Shown piece after piece: positions 21,080 through 31,149 of a stretch of DNA of 64,000 nt. This stretch comes from Leishmania infantum JPCM5 (taxonomy: Eukaryota > Euglenozoa > Kinetoplastea > Trypanosomatida > Trypanosomatidae), in NCBI RefSeq assembly GCF_000002875.2, contig NC_009389.2, positions 2,501-66,500 on the forward strand, read 5' to 3'. The translations under genes and the position numbers were made by a program. A model generated the notes under the pieces. That model ran no database searches. It was not told the DNA's origin and worked only from the letters and a program-made list of their open reading frames with translations. Within the stretch, counting starts at the first letter, position 1. Every line of letters starts with the position of its first letter.

Positions 21080-21583
21080 ATGGCGCAGTGGATTCCGAAA
21101 ACTGCGTGGAAAGTGTCAAACCTCAACAAGCGGTATGGCGCGCCGTACGTAGCGAAAGGGTACGCATCACTAGACCCGAGATGTAGTCTGGATGCCTACT
21201 CGTCGTTGCAGCAGACAGTGACGTCAGCGGATGTGAAGAAAGCACTGCTTTCTATCGACTGTACCTCCTCTGGTGCCCTCGTGATTGACGTGCGCAGCGA
21301 ACCAGAGAGACGGCTGCGGCCGCTTCTGTCCCCTGCGATAGTAGCGCTGCATCCTCACGACATCTTGTCGGGTGCGGCGTGTCCCATTCTGCCATCGAAC
21401 AAGGAAAGGGCAGAGATGTTTGTAGTGGCCTCGGAGGCCCAGCGTGCAGTGAACACTTGCACTGCACTGAGGCGGTGGGGTTTCTCGCGTGTGGCCGCAG
21501 TCAGCGTCGACGCTGTGTCGGAGGCGATTGCGGTGGTGCCGAAGCCGGCGGACACAGCTACTAGCAGCCCCACAAAAAGCTGA
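21080..21583 (+). CDS. Rhodanese-like domain protein lacking the catalytic Cys
   Basis: 167 residues; the N-terminus is basic and aromatic (MAQWIPKTAWKVSNLNKRYG) and could be a mitochondrial presequence. The rhodanese fold is suggested by ALVIDVRSEPE (Asp70, Arg72), a central loop, then a strand MFVVASEAQRA, a helix and the closing GFSRVAAVSVDAV. In active sulfurtransferases the loop after the MFVV-like strand is CxxGxR; here it reads ASEAQR, with Ala117 where the sulfur-carrying Cys belongs. If the assignment is right, the protein is a non-catalytic rhodanese module used for binding. The similarity is moderate and rests on pattern only. Confidence 0.65.
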   Translation: MAQWIPKTAWKVSNLNKRYGAPYVAKGYASLDPRCSLDAYSSLQQTVTSADVKKALLSIDCTSSGALVIDVRSEPERRLRPLLSPAIVALHPHDILSGAACPILPSNKERAEMFVVASEAQRAVNTCTALRRWGFSRVAAVSVDAVSEAIAVVPKPADTATSSPTKS

Positions 21584-22722
21584 ACAACATCGTGCGCGTG
21601 TGGAGTCGTTCGGAGAAGTTGCTTTGTGCTGCAGCTGTGGCGATTGTCGTCGGTTGGTGGCGAACGGGGTGTGTCGATTGGTGCTTCTCAATGAAGCATG
21701 GCACCCCGATGTATCCGCAAAACGGTTCTTTTGTGAGAATCACAATGCGATTAAAGGGGGGAAAAAAACAAAGCGAACGCACGGCAGACGTGCGCCGGAG
21801 CTAAGTGATGTACGCGGCATCGCCTGGTGTTGAGTATGGCACTCGAAGCTTTCAAGGGAGGAGAAAGGCATTAGAAAGTGCAAATGTGATGATGCGATTG
21901 CCTTGTTTTTTTTTTTCGCGCACTACACAGGGCAACAACTCTTTGAGCCTGCCAGCTTTCCCCGGAATTCACGAGATATGTTGCCGCCTCTCTAGCTCAG
22001 CTATGATCGGTCTCATCTCACCTCATCGAGTCTGTCCTCTCCTCTCTTCTCCTGTCTCTCTCTCTCTCACTCGCTCGCTCTCACGCTTGTCGAGTCTCTC
22101 TTTTCGATTGGGCGCGTTGATATCGTCCTGAAGCATCCTATCAATCACCCCCCTCCCTCCCTCTCCTCTTTCCTCCACACGGCAGCACCACACCCGTTTA
22201 GCTACCTCATCCGCTAACCGTTTCTGTCCAGTCTCGCGTAGACAACGAAAAAAAAAAAGAAGCGTCTGCACTATAGCGAATAGTGAACGAACGACAACCA
22301 CCTAGACGAGCATCGCGCTGGAAAACTGCGCCATCTCGTTTTTGTTTTCCTTTTCCTCCCTTTTCGGCTCGTTTCTGTATCTCTAGAGCACTTTTAGTTC
22401 GCTTCACTACTGTACCTTTGCTGCTCTTTTTATTATTATTTGTATTTATATATCACAAGACGCATCGCAAGCGTGCATCATTTTCTTCTTTTCTGCCCCT
22501 CTCTGACCTCTGCATCTTTGCAAGCTTCTCGACCCCATAGCTGCTTGGGTGGCAGTGGATAGGGGGCAGCGCCTGAAGTACTAAACGCAGGACTGCGCAA
22601 TCCATCCTTTCATTTCGCGTTTTTGTTTTTGCATGCATTCCCATTATATTTCCTCATCATCTCACAGAAGAGAAAACCTACCGTCACCTATACATACATA
22701 AACACACACACACAAGGACACT
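21584..22722. other. Spacer and 5' UTR of the coiled-coil gene
   Basis: No gene seen. A (CT)-rich run at 22032-22080, a C/T stretch at 22145-22180 and a (CA)n at 22702-22713 just upstream of the next ATG are typical of trypanosomatid intergenic DNA. Confidence 0.5.
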
Positions 22723-24312
22723 ATGCGCTCTACAGAACTGATTGTGGAGCGGGGGCCCTTGCACCATGAGGCGCATTCAATGGCCAATGAGTCGCCGTTG
22801 AACCAACCGCAAGAGCAGTTCTCCCTGGAGCCGAAACTGGAAAAGGTGACGGCACCATCCTGTGAGTCGTCGTCCGACGAGGCGGCCTACCCGAAGGGGA
22901 ACGAAGAGGAAGAGCGCAACGAAACGCCTCGTGATCCGTGCAAACTGACCGATGTGTCTACCGACCATTATGCCAAGGATCTCGATTCGGAGGAGGAAGA
23001 AGCTGCGGCGGCTTCTCTGGCGAACAAAGAGCCAGAGGAGGATGCACAAGACGAAGCTGGAGGAGACGGGTCGCACGTCGGGGCGGTCCCTGCCGAAGTT
23101 GCCAAGACAACGCGTCCCCACGGCCTCCACAAGGCCAAGAAGAAGCATTCGAATCACGCAAAGGAGGCTAAGGCGGCAGAGACGGTGGAAAAGCCGGCAG
23201 CGCCGCGTAAGAAGAAGCCCATGTACAAGGTTAACATCGACAACGTGGAGCGTCACCCTCCTGTCCCGGAGGGTGTGAACACGCCGCGCAGCGTGGCGCT
23301 CTGTAAGGAGCACGGCGTGAACCCTAGTGAGCTTGCCCGGTACGACAGGAAGCACTTCAAAGGTGCCGGCGTGTCGGACGAGGTGGCGGAGCTGCGCTAC
23401 CAAAGTTACGAGAAGCGCCGCTGTGCCCGTATGGCGCAGCTGAAACCGGCCTACAAGGAGAGCATCAAATATGACTTGGAGGATGCCGTGTCCGTCTCCG
23501 CGGCCAAGAACAAGGCTCAAGCAGCGGAAGAGGCTCTTGCGCGACCCGCCGCAGCGGTGCAGGCGGCCGCCCCGCCGCCGAAGCTGTTGGATGAAGAAGC
23601 GGAGATGCAGCGTCAGTTTGAGGCTCAGCATCAGCGTCTGCTCGAGCAGGAGCGCCGAAAGACGGTGGCGTCGGGATACAATAGCGATGGTCGTCGCCGC
23701 AGTCCCCCGCGCGCAGGCCATTTCTACGGCGCGTCGGTGCGCTCTGTCGGGTCGTCCAAGTCGCCCGGGCGCCACTCGATGAACACATCCGTCGGCGCCA
23801 GACCCACCGTCGACCAACCGTATAGTGCCGCGAAAATCTATAGCGCGAGCATTGTGGAGAGTCGCCCGCTGACGCAGAGCGAGGTGATCATGATCGATGA
23901 AATCAACGAGCGCGAGGCTCACCGCATTGACACGCAGGAGCGCGCCTTCGTCATCCAGGAGAACAAGCAGCTGATGCACGTCGAGCGCGAGCTGATTCGT
24001 GAACGCCTCGCATGTGTGCGCGTGCAGAAGAATGCGGAGGACCGGGAGAAGATGCAGCAGAAAATGCACAAGCGCAACGAGGCGCGCCAGAACGTGGCGG
24101 CGGAGCGCCGCAAGAAACTGGAGGCAGAGCGTCAGGCGCGTATCCAGGACAGTATTGCCGAGAAGGCGGTTCGCTGCCATGCAGCGAACCCGTACGCCTC
24201 GCTTATGCTGCGTCAGATGAGCGGCTTCTCCACGCGCCGTACCTCTAGCAGCTTCCCGTCCCAGGGGGCGGACGTGAGCGCTTCACAGGAGCAGTCTTCA
24301 GAGGCGGAGTAG
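22723..24312 (+). CDS. Charged coiled-coil protein with a CCDC177-like motif
   Basis: 529 residues from the first ATG (Met20 at 22780 is an alternative). The first ~165 residues are acidic and low-complexity, followed by a Lys-rich patch. From residue 186 a block begins NTPRSVALCKEHGVNPSEL and continues as YQSYEKRRCARM; this 'PRS-x-C-x-GV-P-EL ... YE-x-RR' pattern recalls the N-terminal region of animal CCDC177. The C-terminal half (about residues 385-490) is strongly charged and predicted to be a long coiled coil with many Arg, Glu and Gln. A cytoskeletal or flagellar structural role is plausible by analogy but not shown. No catalytic motif is visible. An opposite-strand frame across this gene is a GC-rich shadow. 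Confidence 0.8.
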   Translation: MRSTELIVERGPLHHEAHSMANESPLNQPQEQFSLEPKLEKVTAPSCESSSDEAAYPKGNEEEERNETPRDPCKLTDVSTDHYAKDLDSEEEEAAAASLANKEPEEDAQDEAGGDGSHVGAVPAEVAKTTRPHGLHKAKKKHSNHAKEAKAAETVEKPAAPRKKKPMYKVNIDNVERHPPVPEGVNTPRSVALCKEHGVNPSELARYDRKHFKGAGVSDEVAELRYQSYEKRRCARMAQLKPAYKESIKYDLEDAVSVSAAKNKAQAAEEALARPAAAVQAAAPPPKLLDEEAEMQRQFEAQHQRLLEQERRKTVASGYNSDGRRRSPPRAGHFYGASVRSVGSSKSPGRHSMNTSVGARPTVDQPYSAAKIYSASIVESRPLTQSEVIMIDEINEREAHRIDTQERAFVIQENKQLMHVERELIRERLACVRVQKNAEDREKMQQKMHKRNEARQNVAAERRKKLEAERQARIQDSIAEKAVRCHAANPYASLMLRQMSGFSTRRTSSSFPSQGADVSASQEQSSEAE

Positions 24313-26424
24313 TAGGCAACCGTGAGGCTGCTGCAAGTGTTCATGTGACTCTGTTTATGGTGTGTCGATTTTACGACGGAAGCCGCGCCATCAAGGCACA
24401 GTTTGTTCCTGTTGCTTCGCACACCGAAGTCGGGGTGTGTGAAAGTACAGGCTCACGTTGGACTGCAGAGGTGTGTTGCGTGGCTGTGTTTTGTGTGTCT
24501 GTGTGTGTAGCAGAGCGTGCCTGCATGTGCGCACCGTGAGGCCGTATCCCTAAGCCAGCGTTCATTCTGTGTCCCGTGCCCATAGAGCACAATCATCACT
24601 TTTATTGATGTTGTCTGTACGGTTCTGGTCATTTCTCAAATACGTCTTTTTTTTCGCCTGGTCACCTTTCTCTTTTTCTCCTGTCTCATGATCGCTGCCT
24701 CCGTTGTCTTCATGCGCACTGGAGTCCCACCGCCCAAGATCCTCAGCATCTTCCTTTTCCGCCTTTTTGCACGGCTCCCTCCGCAGCGAAACAGAAAAGA
24801 CTCCTGCGCTTCTCCTGTCGCCTTTATGACCTCCCCCTCCCTCCCCTGCCCCCACATCTTTGGTTTATAAATATATATTCCATTTTTTCTTTTTGCGGTC
24901 TGGGGTTCTGTGTGTGTGTGTGTACTCTTTCTTTTGTTATTCGCTTGTACCTTCAAGTGTTCTGTACACCCCTAGCTGTGCGAGGGACTGCCAAGCAAGA
25001 CGACGGAGACGGATAGAGAGAATCGGAAGAGAAGACGGAGTCGCAGGTGCCTGAGCGCCCCCGGGAGTGCTGTGTTTCACGACACGGAGTCGCCTGTGTC
25101 TCTGCACTTCTCCAACTAACCTCCTTTCCAACGCTCCAGCCGCACTTTGGTTTGGCTTGAGAGCCCTGTTCCGTTCTCCGCTGTCACCTGGTACAGTTTC
25201 ATAGAATGCGGGGGCATGGTGCGGTCTATGTTTGTTGGTTGCGCCATTGCAGGGATGCGTTTGAAAGTGTGGCTTCGTGCAGCCTATGTGCCAATGGGTA
25301 GAAAAGGGAGCGTACGTCGGACGCCACCTCGAGCGCAGGTATGTGTATATGGGTGCGCCCCTGGCCTTCCTTGCCTTATGCATCGCTCAGGGGATGTAAC
25401 GGCGTATTTCACATCACAGTGACACACACACACACGCGCGCGCGCGCGCATGCGTCACACAGCACCCCCTGCTCTCGGCGCACCCCCTACCTCTCCTGGA
25501 CCAACAGCAGCTTCGACGTGCGTGCGAGTAGAACACGTCTGCGGAAGGCAATCGTGTAAAAGGAGAAGCCGTTCCCACAGCGAATACACCTCTGGTATGG
25601 CATGAGGCACGGTAACGTCGCAGTGGCTTGCAGTAGAAGCTTGCGTGCATGCAGCAAGCGCTGCTAGAACCGTGGAGTGTGAGGCTTGGGTGGTGCGACG
25701 GAGTTACCAAGGGTTTTTGTCCTTTTTTCCATGTCCTCTGTACTGTACGTTTCCCTTCTTGCTTTTTGTAGCGAATGCCTGCGGCAATACACGCACACAC
25801 ACGCAATCAGACATGCTATTTAACGAAGAGCACAAGTGCTGTTCACGCAGCTGTGTTCTATGTTGTATGTACAGACACATGAACGCGCGCAACAAGTCGC
25901 GAAGTGGAGAGCAAGGCAAGTGTTTGTTGTGTGCTCTCCCTGACGCCTGCGATGAAAGGCGTCGATGCGTGGAGCCTGAGGCATCTGAAAAAAAAACATG
26001 CGCATCTCATGCGCTGTGATCCGTCATGGGCATGCGGCGCCCCCTCCCTCCCTCTTCTTCCTCCTGTAGCTGCGTGTGAAGAGTGTGTGGGGGGAGGGGT
26101 GGGGCGCTTGCGCAACATTTTTCTACTGTTACCGCCTCCTCCTCTTTTTTCCATGTCTTGCTTTTTTGACGTGTGCCGGCATGTCTTTACCCGCGTACCG
26201 ACACCCACATTCAGCTGTCCTCTCCATCATCGCTGCCTCGCCCCCTCCACCGCTGCTTGATCACGTCACAGTGGCCTGATTACCGTCGGCTAGGTAGAGT
26301 TTCCTTTCGCAAGCTCCTGTCTTTCTCATCGCTCAGAGAGGACAACCACAACGTCACTTGTGTGCCTCTACCTCACTCCCTGGTACGTGAAAGGCAATTC
26401 TGAGGGATACAGTGTTGGTTCGCC
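24313..26424. other. Spacer before the topoisomerase small-subunit gene
   Basis: About 2.1 kb, no supported gene. It contains (GT) runs near 24490-24510 and 24909-24922, and a 34-bp perfectly alternating purine-pyrimidine tract at 25422-25455. Pyrimidine runs at 26115-26165 and 26220-26260 may be the processing signals for the downstream gene. Confidence 0.5.
25422..25455. repeat. (AC)n(GC)n alternating tract, Z-DNA-prone
   Basis: An uninterrupted alternation of purine and pyrimidine for 34 bp, first AC steps and then GC steps. Alternating CG is the sequence that most easily forms left-handed DNA. It lies in non-coding spacer. Confidence 0.7.
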
Positions 26425-27213
26425 ATGCAGCCTGTTCAAAGTCCTCCAGTAGCCCCGCCGTCGGTACCGGTCGCGGCGCCAAAGAAGACCCCGATTGATA
26501 TATCTGCGCTGAAGCTCAAGATGTCGGCCAGCGTTCGAGCAACCCTGGCTGCTGCTGGTGTGCTTGGCCAGTGCCCTCGGCCGATTGAGGCAGCTGACGA
26601 GGATGCGCTGCTTAAGCTGAAGCCGATGAAGACAATAGTGCCCTCCGTCAAGAAAGTTGTGGCGCCGGTTGCAACGACGGCTCCGCCGCCGAAGGTGCGC
26701 CGCGTCGAGAGCAGTTCCAGCTCATCGTCCGATAGCTCGTCCTCGTCCTCCGATGACGACTCCAGCAGTGATGACAGCTCCGGCTCGGACTCTTCGTCCT
26801 ACTCCTCCGACGATCGCTCCTCCTCGTCAGCTGAGTCAGTGGTGTCAGGGGAGGCAACGCTCTTCCACATTGCCCAGTCTCAAGGCCTGGTGAACAAGGA
26901 GGTCCTGGCACAGGAAGAGGAGGAAGTCCCCACGCTGGTGCCTCCGCGTCCTCCGGTGGTGCGATCTTTCCCCAATGACATCGGCAAGGCTCTGGAACGC
27001 TACCGGGAACGACTCAACCGCGAGGAGAACATCATTCGCATCAAGGATGACAACAAGGCTGTGTCGCTCGGCACCAGTAAAATCAACTACATCGACCCCC
27101 GTATCATCTGCTCGTGGGCAAAGGCGCAAGACGTGCCGATCAACAAGATCTTCTCTGCAACCATCCAGAAGAAGTTCCCGTGGGCCATGAATGCCGAGAA
27201 CTTCGATTTTTGA
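26425..27213 (+). CDS. TOP1S: DNA topoisomerase IB small subunit
   Basis: 262 residues, the exact length known for the L. donovani small subunit. Kinetoplastids split type IB topoisomerase: the large subunit (encoded elsewhere) holds the core, and this subunit supplies the nucleophilic tyrosine. The motif SKINYIDPR places the catalytic Tyr at residue 222, matching Tyr222 described in L. donovani. Residues about 94-140 form a dense Ser/Asp low-complexity linker, and the C-terminal ~80 residues are the conserved catalytic domain ending in [11 protein letters not shown]. The two subunits together relax supercoils in nucleus and kinetoplast and are the target of camptothecins. Start at the first ATG. 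Confidence 0.96.
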   Translation: MQPVQSPPVAPPSVPVAAPKKTPIDISALKLKMSASVRATLAAAGVLGQCPRPIEAADEDALLKLKPMKTIVPSVKKVVAPVATTAPPPKVRRVESSSSSSSDSSSSSSDDDSSSDDSSGSDSSSYSSDDRSSSSAESVVSGEATLFHIAQSQGLVNKEVLAQEEEEVPTLVPPRPPVVRSFPNDIGKALERYRERLNREENIIRIKDDNKAVSLGTSKINYIDPRIICSWAKAQDVPINKIFSATIQKKFPWAMNAENFDF

Positions 27214-28152
27214 GCGAGGTCGGCGCGACTTGATCTCCTTAGAACGATGATCTCGACGGCAGCGCTCCACGTGTACCTTTAATTTACATGCCGCCTCCCC
27301 TGCCCTCGTTTGTACGCTGTGGCTTCTCATTCCCCCCCCACACACACACACACGCACGCACACACCAACTGTCTCCGCGTTGTCGTGCGCCCTTCTCACT
27401 CCGCGCTGGCTGCAGAAGTGCGGCAAACAAGAGGGAGCGAGCGTGTGCGGGGCTTGGGAAGGGAGCGGGGGTGTTGTCACCGTTTGTGGAGGTGATCTAT
27501 GTGCGTGTGGAACAGCGTATAAGCAGCAAGCGGTAAGCTAAGAAGGATCGCCAATCCTTCTTGCTAGAGACGGTGGCGGAGGTTGGAGAGGAAAATGAGA
27601 CAGCGCACCATGCGCCATGGTGTGGGCACGAGTTCTTTGGAGGGCGCTCAATGTGTTCCTAGGAGAGCGTCTGCTTTACCGTGTTTCTCTCGCACAATCT
27701 CCACTCGAGTCCTCCTCCTCGTTCGCCTTTGCTCTCGTTCTGACAAGTGCGCGGATGGCGTCAGCGGCTTCGCCGCAGCACACGTTAAGATGACGAGGAA
27801 GTCGCACGTCGGCGAAACTGGAAAAGAGCAACCTAAAAAGCGACCTTAGAATGGAAGGACGCGCAAACCAGCAGTGGAAGGTGCGCTGCTGCCGTCCTAA
27901 ATGGACTCACTCGACAATCCACCAGCCGTCAATATCGCCTGTGTCACCTTCGCGTGCCTCCGTGTCTGTGTGCGCCGGCGCACGGCGAAGAAATCGACTC
28001 TGCGAAACGGCTGACGGGGCCGTAGGCTGTGCGTCCGTTTCTCTGTCGCGCGTGCCGTCTAAGACTCCTTCTTGATTCCCTCTGCTTGACAACCCCACCA
28101 ACACAAGCGAACAGGCACACCATCAGGGCAACACGTGACAGAGATTGAGGTC
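27214..28152. other. Spacer before the methyltransferase gene
   Basis: No gene. A (CA)n tract lies around 27340-27364. An ATG frame of 88 codons at about 27583-27849 ends in a Lys-rich stretch but shows no family feature and is not called. Confidence 0.5.
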
Positions 28153-28890
28153 ATGATGGAGCCGACTAGAAACGCAGAGTACAGCAAGCAGGAATACTGG
28201 GACCGGCGCTACACGGAGGAGGAGCACTATGACTGGTTTCCCTCCGTGTACCCCATGTGTGTCGCTGCAGCCTTTGAGACCGTTGAGGCTGTCTATCGTG
28301 TGCAGCGCAGCACAGGGGCATTCGAAGGCACGCTAAAGGTGTTGCATCTTGGTACTGGTAGCTCAACCCTCTGCGCCGACATCTGCGCCGCCTACGAGGC
28401 AAAATATCCGACGGAAGACTCGAGGCCCTACCGACTCGTGCAGGTGGCCACTGACTACTCTGCTGTGGTCATCGAGCATATGAAGACCAAGTACGGTCCA
28501 GCCCATCCACTGGAAGACGTACACTGGGTGGTTGCCGATATCCGCGATCTCCGTCGCGTGCGTGAGCAGTTTGGTCCTTTCTTCGACGTGGTGCTGGACA
28601 AGGGCACCATGGACGCGCTGCAGGCGGACAAGGCAAACCAGAATATGGACGACGACATTGAACGGATGCTCTGCGAGGTGAGTAGGTGCGTCGAGGGCGG
28701 TGTTGGCACGCTCGTGTATCGTGTGTTTGTGCAGATCACGTGGGAAATTCCTTACTTGCGCCTTCACTACACCACGAAGAATGCCACGCACACCTTCGCC
28801 TGGGGCACCAATGTCACCTACCGCTTTCTGGGTGAGAGTGACATGTACAGGATGTACACGTACGAGGTGTCACCGCCCTCTTCCGAGTAG
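28153..28890 (+). CDS. Class I SAM methyltransferase, METTL13/CSKMT-like
   Basis: 245 residues from the ATG at 28153 (an upstream in-frame stretch has only GTG; Met2 at 28156 is nearly equivalent). N-terminal YWDRRYTEEEHYDWF is the signature lead-in of the METTL13/ECE2/CSKMT group of protein-lysine methyltransferases. The SAM-binding motif I reads VLHLGTGSS (from residue 63), followed by an acidic-strand region (QVATDYS) and the diagnostic VLDKGTMDAL (147-156). Members of this group methylate lysines of eEF1A or citrate synthase in animals. A substrate here cannot be assigned. The protein has no obvious targeting sequence or membrane segment. Confidence 0.85.
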   Translation: MMEPTRNAEYSKQEYWDRRYTEEEHYDWFPSVYPMCVAAAFETVEAVYRVQRSTGAFEGTLKVLHLGTGSSTLCADICAAYEAKYPTEDSRPYRLVQVATDYSAVVIEHMKTKYGPAHPLEDVHWVVADIRDLRRVREQFGPFFDVVLDKGTMDALQADKANQNMDDDIERMLCEVSRCVEGGVGTLVYRVFVQITWEIPYLRLHYTTKNATHTFAWGTNVTYRFLGESDMYRMYTYEVSPPSSE

Positions 28891-29576
28891 ACCCTCCGGG
28901 GCGGAAGAGAGGAGGCGACGCGCGGCGCAAAGGTGTGGCGCTTGTCACCGCCAAAAGCGCGCCGTGCCCTCTTTCACTCTTGTCGGTATTTGCCAGTGGT
29001 GCGCACACCTTGCACCCCTCAAGGCGTGTTACTCTGAGGGTGTCGATTCGGCACACAAGCAACGGGGGCTGGGGGGACACGCAAGCGCGCACATTAACAA
29101 AGAGCGGGGGAGTGTCGGACTGAGAGAAAGCCGGAGACGCTCGCAGTATTGTCTGCTCAGTGTACAAGTCGTTGGTTGTACTTACACAAAGGCCTGTTTC
29201 TCTACGACCACACGACGGTCGAAAAGGATGCAGTGGGGGGAAGCAATGTTGCCTCTGTCTTTCGTTTTCTTCCCGTTGAAGAGCGTCCGCGTGCCTTGAG
29301 AAGCTCATGCCGCTAAGCACGTGTAGGAGAACTCTGCGCGCTCGGCATTGTCGGAGCGGCGGGGGGAGGGCCCGCCATAGCCCCCCTCCCCTTCCCTATC
29401 ACTCCCTTTCGCACCCCACCCTGCCGCTGCAACAGCTCTCTTAGTGTCGTTGTCATTGCAGCCTCAGCCATCTGCGTTTCGGTGTGTGTGTGTGTCCACT
29501 TTCTCTTCTCCGCTCCCCCTCCTCTAACTTGGCCGCCGCCCCCCCCCCCTCCCTCCCTCCACTCTTCTTGTAAGTC
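28891..29576. other. Spacer and 5' UTR of the short coiled-coil gene
   Basis: No gene seen. Features are a (GT) run near 29480-29494 and a C-run at 29539-29549 followed by a C/T tract ending just before the ATG at 29577. Confidence 0.5.
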
Positions 29577-30053
29577 ATGCGGCGTTGTTTGACCCCAGCC
29601 AGTGCGTGGGTGTCCACGTGGAGGAGGGTGACGACCGTGTCGCGTGCCGTTGGCTACAACCGTAGCCACTGTCCACCTTTGACGGAAACCGACGCGAGCA
29701 AGACGACGTCGGCGGCTTCGACCACCGCACCGGCCGCGCCGACCTCTGAGGACTACCGCGCCCTGCTACTGGACCTCTTGCTGTACCGTCGCGAGACGTT
29801 GACTCCAGTCGTGGAAGCCCTTCGCCTCGAGAGAGACGAGGTGGAAAAAAAGATGCAGCAGCTTGACACGCACGTGCGCGAGCTCAGCTCCATTCGCGAT
29901 GAGCTTCGGCAACTGGCCGAGGCGGTGCTGGACGCAGAGCGCACGCGTTTGCACGACTTTGTGATGAAGCCCAGCAACCCTCCTGCCGCGGAGAGCACCA
30001 TGGCGGCACAAGGCGCAGCAGAGAGCGAAGAGGTTGAGGAAATTGTGCTGTAG
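29577..30053 (+). CDS. Short coiled-coil protein with possible mitochondrial presequence
   Basis: 158 residues. The N-terminus (MRRCLTPASAWVSTWRRV) is basic, lacks acidic residues and could form an amphipathic helix typical of mitochondrial import. A Thr/Ala-rich linker (about 43-57) leads to a helical block from residue 58 to about 130 with heptad-like Leu/Glu/Arg spacing (coiled coil). The tail is acidic (EEVEEIVL). No known family is recognised. Small mitochondrial coiled-coil proteins of this type are common among trypanosomatid mitoribosome and respiratory-complex accessory subunits, which is only a suggestion. Confidence 0.65.
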   Translation: MRRCLTPASAWVSTWRRVTTVSRAVGYNRSHCPPLTETDASKTTSAASTTAPAAPTSEDYRALLLDLLLYRRETLTPVVEALRLERDEVEKKMQQLDTHVRELSSIRDELRQLAEAVLDAERTRLHDFVMKPSNPPAAESTMAAQGAAESEEVEEIVL

Positions 30054-31149
30054 CTACAGCAGAACTGCGGAACGCTGGTCGAAGAAAAAGAGTAAGTAAC
30101 AGGGCAAGCAGCCTGGCCACAAAAAACGAGCGTTTTTTCGTGCCGGTGGGAAACAAGGGGTGGTCTGGCAAGGAATTCGTGCCGCTCTTCTCCTCAACAG
30201 GTCGTCTGCTCGCATTGTTGTGAAGAAAAGATCCCGTGTGTGTTGGTGAGAGGAGGAGGGAAAAGGACAGACCCAGCTGCGAGTCGCGGCATGCAGTGAA
30301 GCACTGTAAAGCTCACCTCACTCTCTCTCTTCACGTTCAAGCTTCCGATGAGTACTTGCGCCTCTTCCTCCCCCACCCCACTCTCTTCGTCTCACCTCTT
30401 AGTCAACCCTGCAACTTCTCAGCAGCACTCCCGTAGGCCCCCCACCACTACCACCATCACCCCTCCACCCATATCCCCTCCGTCATCCACGAAAGGAGCT
30501 GTGCGTGCCGTGCGGGGGCAGTGCCGCACACATCCTTTACTATCCCGTATCTTCCTCTGCTGTCACAGCGCAGCAGCGACGACCTCATCGCCTCACTCTT
30601 GAGACAGCCTCCGCTCGAATCGCCTCTGCCTGTCTCTCATTACCTGACTTCCGCCCCTCCCACCACCACCGCCCACTGCACAGGGGAAGGATGGGGCCAG
30701 AGGTGCCGGCTTGGATAATCTGAGCGTACGTAGCCTTTGGCATTCTGTTCTGCGCGCGTCTCTAGGCGTTGTGCTTTTCAACTCACCCCTTTGTCTTCTT
30801 GCATCTCTCTCTGTTTGCGTGCGTGTCCGTGTCCTCACGCGCACCCATCACCACGGAAGGCAGCCGGGCGCTGCAGCCGGTTCACAGCTCCACGAGTGAG
30901 ACTATGCGCCTCTCTGCTACATCGCTATCTAAGCTCACATTAATCGTTAATATCTTTTTTTTTGTATTTGTGGAGGGAGCACATCCGGTTTTGCGTGTTG
31001 CTGTGGCTGTGCGCGCCAAAGGCCAGCTGAGGCGCACAAGTAGAAGTGGCATGTAAAGCCAGCACCGGCACACGTGTGCACACAATACACACTCGCGGTG
31101 TTACTTACTCTGAAACCGAGACTACCTCTCTCGACTGCTCTCGGCGCCG
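30054..31149. other. Spacer before the giant helical-repeat gene
   Basis: No gene. C/T-rich (about 30360-30500 and 30580-30690), with a T9 run near 30956-30964 followed by purine-rich sequence and several possible AG acceptors before the ATG at 31150. Confidence 0.5.

Noticed and set aside
22777..24180. 467-codon minus-strand frame opposite the coiled-coil gene
   Set aside because: A shadow of a GC-rich gene: Leu/Arg/Val/His-rich, with a real coding frame on the other strand.
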